A stretch of 64,000 nt of DNA, from the NCBI GenBank assembly GCA_039566865.1, contig CM076955.1:1242501-1306500 (forward strand), in the 5' to 3' direction. Origin of the DNA: Aurelia coerulea. Taxonomy: Eukaryota; Cnidaria; Scyphozoa; Semaeostomeae; Ulmaridae. Below, in pieces: positions 49,401-58,400 of this stretch. Position 1 is the stretch's first letter. Each line of letters starts with the position of its first letter. A program made the position numbers and the translations under genes. The notes below the pieces were generated by a model, which was not told where the DNA came from, searched no databases, and was given only the letters and a program-made list of their open reading frames with translations.

Positions 49401-52400
49401 TGCTCGGAATATTTTCATCAAACACCGAAACTTTGAAATGATATTAAAACAATGTAAGACTTGACTGTAATACTCGTTTTCATATGAAAATCATAAGATC
49501 ATATCAATAACATACTTTTGAGTACTATTTGGTTGAATAATACGAGGGGCATTTCACTCCAAAAAATCTCGTACACCTTTGGCAAAAATCCTTTTGTTTT
49601 CAAGAAAAATCCATTAAAATCCCTTTGTTCTGAAAAAATCTCGTACGCTTTTTCGAATGAGTGAAACGCCCCTCGGAATAATACGCTTTTTGCTTGAAAC
49701 TCTGCATCTCATAGCCAAGACTTGACAAGTTTCTTTACTTCGAATCGTATTCTTATAGCATCTGGTAGGCTAAGGCTTCCTTAATTTTTGGCAGTGGCTA
49801 CACCCGGGGGGGGGGGGTACTTGATTTACGAAAATACAGGGACGTGCCGCTGGAAAATCTGAAAAGGCACCCTGTCCCGGAGTAAAATTCCCGAAATTGA
49901 TACCCTGTCCCGGAGTAAAACTTTAAAAACAATACCCTATTCTTGGGTTTCTTCATACAAAATTGTAGCCTGCCCTGGGAATTTGATAGAAATTTGATAG
50001 AAATCTATCAGAAAATGCGGAAATGTTGCCATCCAAACGATTTAAATCATATTCGCGGAGTGCAAATGGCTTACAACGACGATACGTAGTCAATTATACA
50101 AAATATGGACCCTGTCATGGAGCCGACCATACAAAAGTGATACCCTGTCCCGGAGTAGGAATCCTGAAAATGATACCCTGTTCGGCGGCACGTCCCCGTA
50201 CTGACGCGTAGACCCATTATCCCAAAGGAGGAAAGGGTCTACGAAACAAAGAGCAAAGGCTTGCTACGGCCGCCCGATTAGGCCTACTCATTCTAATCCC
50301 CTTTTCAAATTAGTTGTGAAACGCGTTGAAACCATAGAAATAGAAATATTTCTGTGGTCGAAACAAAGGCTGCATAAATTAAGTTTCAAGAAATCCAGAA
50401 ACCTCAGTAGCAAGCGTTTGCTCTTTGTTTCGTAGACCCTTTCCTCCTTTGGGATAATGGGTCTACGCGTAGGTTATTTCTTATACAGCAAATTCATTTT
50501 TTTTTTTTTTCATTTTATCAATATTTATACACGAAAAAACCTTTCAGCGTATTTACAAATTATCTCAAAGAAATAGCCTGCGTGCAGACTCAACTCCTCG
50601 AAAGTATAGAGTCTGCGCAACAAAGTCCATTTAGCCTTTCCCGCCTCGATATGATGAACGACCGCGCGATATTTCTTTTGTTAATCTCATTGTTTTTGGA
50701 CCAATCAAGCTAACTTCTCAAGAAAGTTTGAGAAGTCAATGAGCATTTTGATTGGTTGAAAAACGAGCTCATTGTTTTATAAACTTGCGTAATGCTTATT
50801 ATGCCGCGCGGTCGATAGTTCTCTTAAGATGGCGAAGTACGAAGCTGTGGTGGAGAGACATGGGAGAACTTGCTTGCAATGTTCAAGGAAGGGCAAGAGT
50901 ATTTCAGCTTCCATCATGGCATTACAAGCTTGCTTTGAAGATCGATTCAAGATTCTGCTATGTTTTTTCAATCGAAGAACTTCTTCAAGTCCTTGCACTG
51001 CACAGACAAGACGACAATTGCGAGAAGTGAAAAACAGGCCAAAAATAGTCGCGCTGTTCGTTTCTTTTAGGCCATGCCATCCTATCTTGATTGCTGATTT
51101 ATTATGGACTGCATTGCTCGACTTGATAACTTTTTGGTTCTTAGCTGCAGACTTTGATATGAGGCAGTAATGTGTTTAAGCTCAAAGAGATCAGCATCAG
51201 AGTAGCTAAAATTCACACATCGCTCGGTCCTCGGAAGCAGGAATGCTTCATTATTCATCACCTGAGTGAATGCTTGCTAAAGAGAGATTTATGATAAAAA
51301 TTCCTTTGCATTTCCAAGTGACAGTTGTCGCGTTACATTCGATGAAGTTCACTGAAATGGGTCTTCATGTTTTGATTGCCATAAACAGACTGAAAGGCAG
51401 CCAAGCAGTGTGAAGGGATTTTGATAAAGAGTTTTACTGTGAAGACCTTATTTGCTCACGGCACGGTGTTTTTGTGTGTTTAAAAGAACATTTCTTGCTT
51501 GGCTAGAAATTGCCAATTATATGCAAATGAATTTTAAATGTTTAATCAGCTGCTCCCAGCTTTAGTTTGGTGCCTTTTCATGGTACAATGCCGGCCAAAA
51601 GTCCGTGGAACACTAAAGGCTATTTCTTGATAATCCACATTTCTATCCATAGCGAATAGTTTAAGCACCCCCTCACCCCCAAAACAATGTTGATTTGCAA
51701 GATTATCATTGCAGGATCCATCAGAATGGTCAATCGTTCTATAAATCTCCAATTTATCATGACTGAGCATCACATTGTTTTGAGGGGAAGAGGGGGAAAT
51801 CGCAAAACAGGGCACAATTAGAAAGGTGTTCCAAGACTTTTGGCAGGCATTGTAGCTCATTGTAGCCTGCGTGCAGACTCAGCTCATTGCAGGCAGAAAA
51901 GGAGGTGCTAGTCAAAAAGGGTTCTTGCCTTAACATAGACAAGGCAGAAAATATTTTATACAATGCACAAAAGTTATTTCCAGTGTTTTGGTAATTTGAA
52001 AGTTATTTCAGTTAAGCCTGACCCCGCATCCACCCTTGTCATTTTTATGCCTTTGCAAAAAGCTGATATTTGCTTTGCCACTGTTTTGTTTCCTTGAAAA
52101 ATTTGTCTTCAGTTTTGTTGTCTAAAAGGCTTCAATTATGTTCAAAATTAAAGCAGCAACAGCAACAGCTTCTTTCATACACAGAACAAGTCAACCAACA
52201 GTATATGGATTGAAAGGCCAAGGAACCGGAAAACATGTTCAGTTGGAAAATAATCGGTTTCTTCATTTCATGAGCATCATATGTACACAACAATTTGCTG
52301 ATGATAGTTTTGTGATTGTGTTGTTGTACTCCCAAATATTAATATAAACCATCAACTTGATCATCGTGGCATTATAAAAAGTTCATTAACTTGCATTTTG

Positions 52401-55400
52401 GTAATTAGAAGAAGTGTTGCTAGTGTGCGAGGGTGACTATCCTTGAAAAAATTCTGCAGGGTTCAGACTTCCTACTTCTGCAGTAAATAGACGTTTAATA
52501 TTGTGCAAAAGAAACTAAATCTACCATAAAAAATTGTTCCTAGATGTTGTAGAAGCACTAGTTTTTAATTGTTAACAGTTGTGGTAAAATCAGTAGATAT
52601 TAACAAGAGTTCTTAATTTCAATAAACTGTGGACATTCTCATATTATTTTTTGCTTCAATCAGCTGCTTAGGATACAATGATAAAAGCACAGCTGTGCAG
52701 TACATAACATTCAGAATATAAAAGGCCACAGTACCCTGAACAAACAACAGGAAGCACTGGTTATTTTGATGCAGCTTTAAATGCCACCTATTTACAGACT
52801 CTTGACTGCATACAATGGTGTTGAAAAGTTTCTTCTGTAAATAATATGCATCCTGCTTTGCTGGGATATTCTATACATTTTTGAATATGTTAATTCTGAA
52901 ATGGGACTTTTACTTATGCCCAAATAATATCCTAGGGGAAATTCTTCAAGAAACCTTCAAAACGTGCCCAAAATCATGAACAAATTTCCCTAATATCTCT
53001 GCCTTACATTGGCCTTACAGCAATGACTTCTGCACACTTTAGCAAGTGCTAACCTCTTGGGAGGATGAACAAGTCTTCCCCCTGGTATCAATAAACTATT
53101 CAGGGGATTCCATCCTCCCAAGGGAACAAATTACATGCGAGTGTCATCATTTTTAGGAAGGAAAACAAGGAAAATTTGCTCATTGATTTCACTTCTTTTT
53201 GCTGGTCTTTGGAAGGGGCTCTCTGCAAAAAAACTCCCACATCCATGGGAAGGAATGGCTGATAAAAGCCAGGCAAATTACTGAGCCTAACTGAACATAT
53301 TGGCAATAAAACAAGTCAGTTTTCACTATTATTGCTTTGATATTCAAGGGAGCAGTGGCCTTCCAAATGGGGATTCTTCTTTTGACTCACCCGGTATAAA
53401 GCAGTGATTTTTCCTATACCAAAAGTTGGAAGTCTCTTGATGTAACCTCAAACCACCTCTGATCAGTTCTAGAATAGTTTCTGAATTTTTTGTAAGACAC
53501 CACCAGACTTTCTTTCCAAGGTTTCTCATAAAAATTATTGTAATTGAAGCGTATAATTTATCGTTTTGGTAACAGAATGGTAACAGTCTGAGAGGCACCC
53601 CTAACCCAAAAGAATCTGCCCCCTGCTTGGTAACTTTGTTGTGTGCACCAAAGAACTTCAGTGCAAGATTTCAGTGACAAGAGTAGAAAAACAATTAGCC
53701 CTTGTTTTATATACAATATACTTTGATGTTCATTTCGTAATGATTCCAGTCCGACCCCCCTGGGTGAGACCTCCAATAATCTGTGTGATGAGAATATTCT
53801 GCTTTGGGGGCAATGTGTTTTTATTGAAAATTTTTCAAAAAGAGCATGTACAAGATCTTGAACTAAAAAATTATTCTCATACCGGATGTTCATCAGGCTT
53901 TGAAAATCTTATTATTTTGCTAAATTTTCACAGAGTGGAGTTAACGAAAATTTCTCTGAAACAAGATAGGAATTTATTTTTCCAAGAGCCCTGGAGTGAG
54001 GGACATAATAACATGTTGAGGGTACAGGTATGTGCCACTCATACTTAATCAAATTTTGGTAATTAGAACATAGAAGTGGGTAGTTTTCTGAAAGCCGGGA
54101 AGCAGGCCCCAGTCCATTCATAAATCACTCTACCTCCCCCCCCCAGGCCAGAGCCACACCTAATACATTCTGGTATAAACTGCCCCAATTGGGATATTGT
54201 GTTGCAAGTATGTTCCCAAAACTCTAACAAGGCCAAGGCAATACAGTTTATTGCTTGCTCTTAGGCATCTGGCAGCCCAGTGGCTGTAATAAAAGTTGCA
54301 GCCTGAAAGACAACGTTCCCCTTATTTCCTGCAGTGCAAACAATATCCTTCCTTTTGACTGAATATGGCTGATAGAAGGTCTCAAATTAAATAAGTGCTG
54401 ACCAGAATTGTTCTTCAACCGGCCCACGGTCTATCGGCACATGTATTTTGCAGCGGGCCTAGCAGTATGGGGCAATAACTGCTATTCATTGAAAGAGCAT
54501 TGTCGCGTTACAGTAGCATCAAATTCTAAAATAACTTTTCACAAAATGAACAATGGTAGTATCATTTCCAAGATAAGACGTTGAAGTAAAGCACTCATGA
54601 ATGCATAATCGGCAAAGTGAAATGCTGCAAGAATGACAAGTCATCTCGCTGCTCCACCTCCATCTTTGTGTCTGAACGCAACGCGCGAAGTCTCCGCTCG
54701 CGGAAGACAAACGAAAACGAGGCTTTCATTTCTGCTGAGTCATGGAAAGGCTAAATGGACTTTGTTGCGCAGACTCTATACTTTCGAGGAGTTGAGTCTG
54801 CACGCAGGCTATGAAATCATGGATCTTTCAGTGAACTTATGGCGAAGATATTCGGGACAAAGGCCATGCAGAATTTTATATGTCATGACTCCTTTGTCAA
54901 ATGAGAGCAAAGACTTTACATTGAGCCATTTACAGTTCCAACCGTCCTTATACTTGGCGTTCAGTATTAGCTTCTTTGCCCTTGTCTGTAATCGTTGCAG
55001 TTGGGATAGTTTGGTGTTGGAAAGAGTACACCAAACAATGTCGCCATAGCGAAGGTGGCTTCATAGCGAAGGTGGGAAAATGTACACCCCAAACATGGTC
55101 AAATCTCTTGCAAATCGCCTGGGGACTCATTTTATTTCGGAAACTCCAGAGGGAGTTGTTTAAAAATTTGTTATTGTATTAGATTGTTAGCTCTTCAGTT
55201 TTAGTTAGATTAGACCATGTATCTGATGATATTGTGTCGAATTAAAAAAAAAGATAATAGCGTACGCTTATCTGATTGGCTGTTATTCAAACTGCACACG
55301 CAAGTTTTTGATGTATAGTTGATGTCTGTTCACATGAAAACGGATTGATCACATGAAAGCAGACAGACCCCCAGTGGAGAATCGCTATTTACCATGACGT

Positions 55401-58400
55401 GAAATTACCATCACGCTTGACGGTGAAGCTACGAACGAGATTGAACGGGATTGAACCAAGGCAGGGCAAGGATGTATCAGAAAGAGGATTCAGCCAAAGA
55501 GTATTTGCAACATAGCAAAAAATTGCAGTTCAGTATGTCCCAAACTTTAATCGACAACATCGAAATAAAGCCAACTGACAATGTTTTCGAAATTGGATGC
55601 GGAACAGGCGAGTTTTCGGCAAATTTAGCAACTGCTGTGTTGAAGAATGGGAAAATAACAGGCTGTGATCCTGAGGAAAATAGAATCAAAGTTGCAAAGG
55701 AGAAATTCTCAGATATTGCAAATCTGTCATATGTCCATGCAGGAGGTTCACAGGCCCTTCAAAATACAGTGAAGGTTTACGATGTTGTTTTTAGCAGCAA
55801 TGTCTTACATTGGATGTCCGATGAGGAGTTGGAACTCCAAGGGTGGGCATGTAGGTATGGAGACAGTGGTCCTATGTATGTCCCAGAAATCGGTTTATTT
55901 TGTCCTTAATTCAACAATGTTTGTCCTCAAAACCAGGTTCTTTTATAGGTCTTTAAAAGTAGTTTATTTTACTCTACAAGTATGGACTATCTATATTTTG
56001 CAATCTCTGTCCCCAAAAGTGGGTTATTTCAATGCCTGAACCTGGACAATGCTGTCATCGGAATTGTTATGTCTGCAGAATCCGGACTTTTTTCGTGAAC
56101 TTGGTGGACAAAGCTGGTCTGACAATCTTCTGCCATTTCATTGAAAATAACGGTTTATTTCTCAAGTAATGCTGGACAAATCCCGAACAAAAACGTCACC
56201 TTTTGAAAATAGTGTGGATATACGGTTTTTTTGTTCCTGAAAGAGGACAGAGGTGGAACCACTTATGCGGTTTGTCCAGATTATTTCTTGTATCTTGAGG
56301 ACAATTTGAGGCAGATTGTTAAAAAACTGGTTTATTTTCGGAATAGTTTGGACACAGGTGGAAACAGTTTTGCTAAGACTGGGTAAATCAAAGACGTCTA
56401 GAGAGACAAAGGTGGAACCAAGATGGTGGGAGAAATGGGTGTTTGATACAAACTTAGACTTAAAATGAGATGAACTCATGTAGATTTAACAAAAGTTTCC
56501 ATTGCAAATGTCTGTCCCCAAAACCAGTCTTTGGTGGATAGTAGATCACATTTATTCTCCAGAAACTTGGTAGATTAATTTTTTTTCGTGGACATACATA
56601 GGACCATAGAAATCACAGTTACGTGCCCACCCTTGGAACTCACCACAGAAAGACAATTTATGGCGATGAAACCAGGTGCCACTGCCGCACATATGTTTGT
56701 CATGACTGTTCCAGAAAATATGGCCAAGGTAGTTTCATTTACAGCTGATGACCTCAAAGCTAAATTTCATGATGCATTCAGGCCAATTCCTTTGCAGAAG
56801 ATGGTAAAATTAGCGCAGCATTATGGCTTTGAAGTTATACAAGCACGAGAGGTGCTTACTGTTACTGAATTTGCCTCAGCTGATGAATACATCGCGTTAC
56901 TCGATGCTACACTGTACGGGAAGTTTGGTTGCAAAGAAATATACAACAAGTTTCACGATGAAATAAAGCTTGAAATGATCAGTGAAGATGGGAAGCTCAT
57001 ACAATCTGACATTATGGCTGTTGTTATTCTTAAAAAACCTCAAACAAATCGTTCTATGTGAGGGATGACTAAAGCGTTGCCAATATTTATTTAAATTACA
57101 TCTCCAGATTTGATAAATAACTGGGTTATTTCTCTCGCATTATGATTGCACCCTCTCTAGGCACACTATTTATTCCAGTACATAAAGGGAGGGTTCAGGA
57201 CATAGTTATTTAGGGCCTGATGAAGGAGAACTGATGAAGATTTTATAATCGAAACGTAACGTATTGCTTTTAACCAAGGGCGATATGAAATGTGCAGTTC
57301 CGTTTCACTATTGATTTAGGTCCGATTGGAGAGCATATATATAGATTCTTACTTAGGCCTAATTTGCTCATTCACATCTCACATGTATCGGCGCTTGTTT
57401 CTAGCTTGGTTTCCTGCGAGAAATTGTTCATACCTTACTGGAATCCATGGCATCTTTTGTCTTTACAGCTCTGTAAATATAATCTTTTTCCGCTTTTAAT
57501 TGCCTGGAATTTGGTATCTGCAGACTGTTTTGTTTCCTTGCTGCGCATTGGTTTATCTTCGCGTTTCATATCGCCCTTGTTTTAAGGTTTTAACAGTTTA
57601 GTTTTGTTATGTTTTATTTTATATAGGGCCTGTTTATATAAGGCGGGTTGGCCCGTTAACGAGCTGGCTCGCCTCCAAGTCAAGTCAGCTCGGTTTTATC
57701 ATGGTTTTATATGAGAGATTCGATAGTGAGCCAGCAGCTCGGCCCTTCGATGCCACATGCAGTCTTTCTTTTGTGTAAATTTGAAAGAATGACGAAATAT
57801 TTCCTGTTCTTTTTCTTTTACAAAAGAAAGATTGCAGCCTTGGCGCCAAATGTGACAAAGGGTCCTCCATTTTTAGAAACTTAAAGCAAGTGTGCACAAG
57901 GCTCCTCTATAAATAGACCTCAGGCACAGCATTGTTTCTTAGCAAGATAAAGATAAAGACACAGAAGCTAGCAAATCCGGAAAATATTCACAGAACCATG
58001 ATACTCTCCTCCGCCGGTTTCTAGTTCCGTTTTTCATATCATTTTCATTTCATTTTAAATTATTTATACACGAAATCCCTTCAGCTCCAATACTACATAA
58101 ATAAAAGTTTTACAAAATTAATATCATATACATATGAAACAGACTTAAAAGGACAAGTCCGGAGCCGGTACGACCGACGACAGAACGCAAGACAAAACCG
58201 CCACGAATGACGCATGACACATCCCCCCCACTACCCGCCCTCTCCCCGCGAAATCACGCACCCAAATAAGCAATCCATGGTTCTTGGCAATCCACCGCAA
58301 TCCATGGTTCTTGGTTTCGTAGTTCTGTAGTCCATGGTTCCGTGGTCCGTAACCGGCGGAGGAGCGTAGAGCCACGACGAGCTGTTTGAAGTTCAAGTTT

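Larger units (their letters stand above)
55258..57735 (+). repeat. Segmental duplication unit with methyltransferase copy 3
   Basis: Counterpart of 47150-48400, enlarged by the element at 55838-56635 and by a second insertion at about 57191-57625 that carries hammerhead-like motif 2. Confidence 0.85.

Noticed and set aside
53558..54048. ORFs of 111 and 135 aa on opposite strands
   Set aside because: No recognisable motifs, no supporting splice structure, and AT-rich composition like neighbouring intronic DNA.
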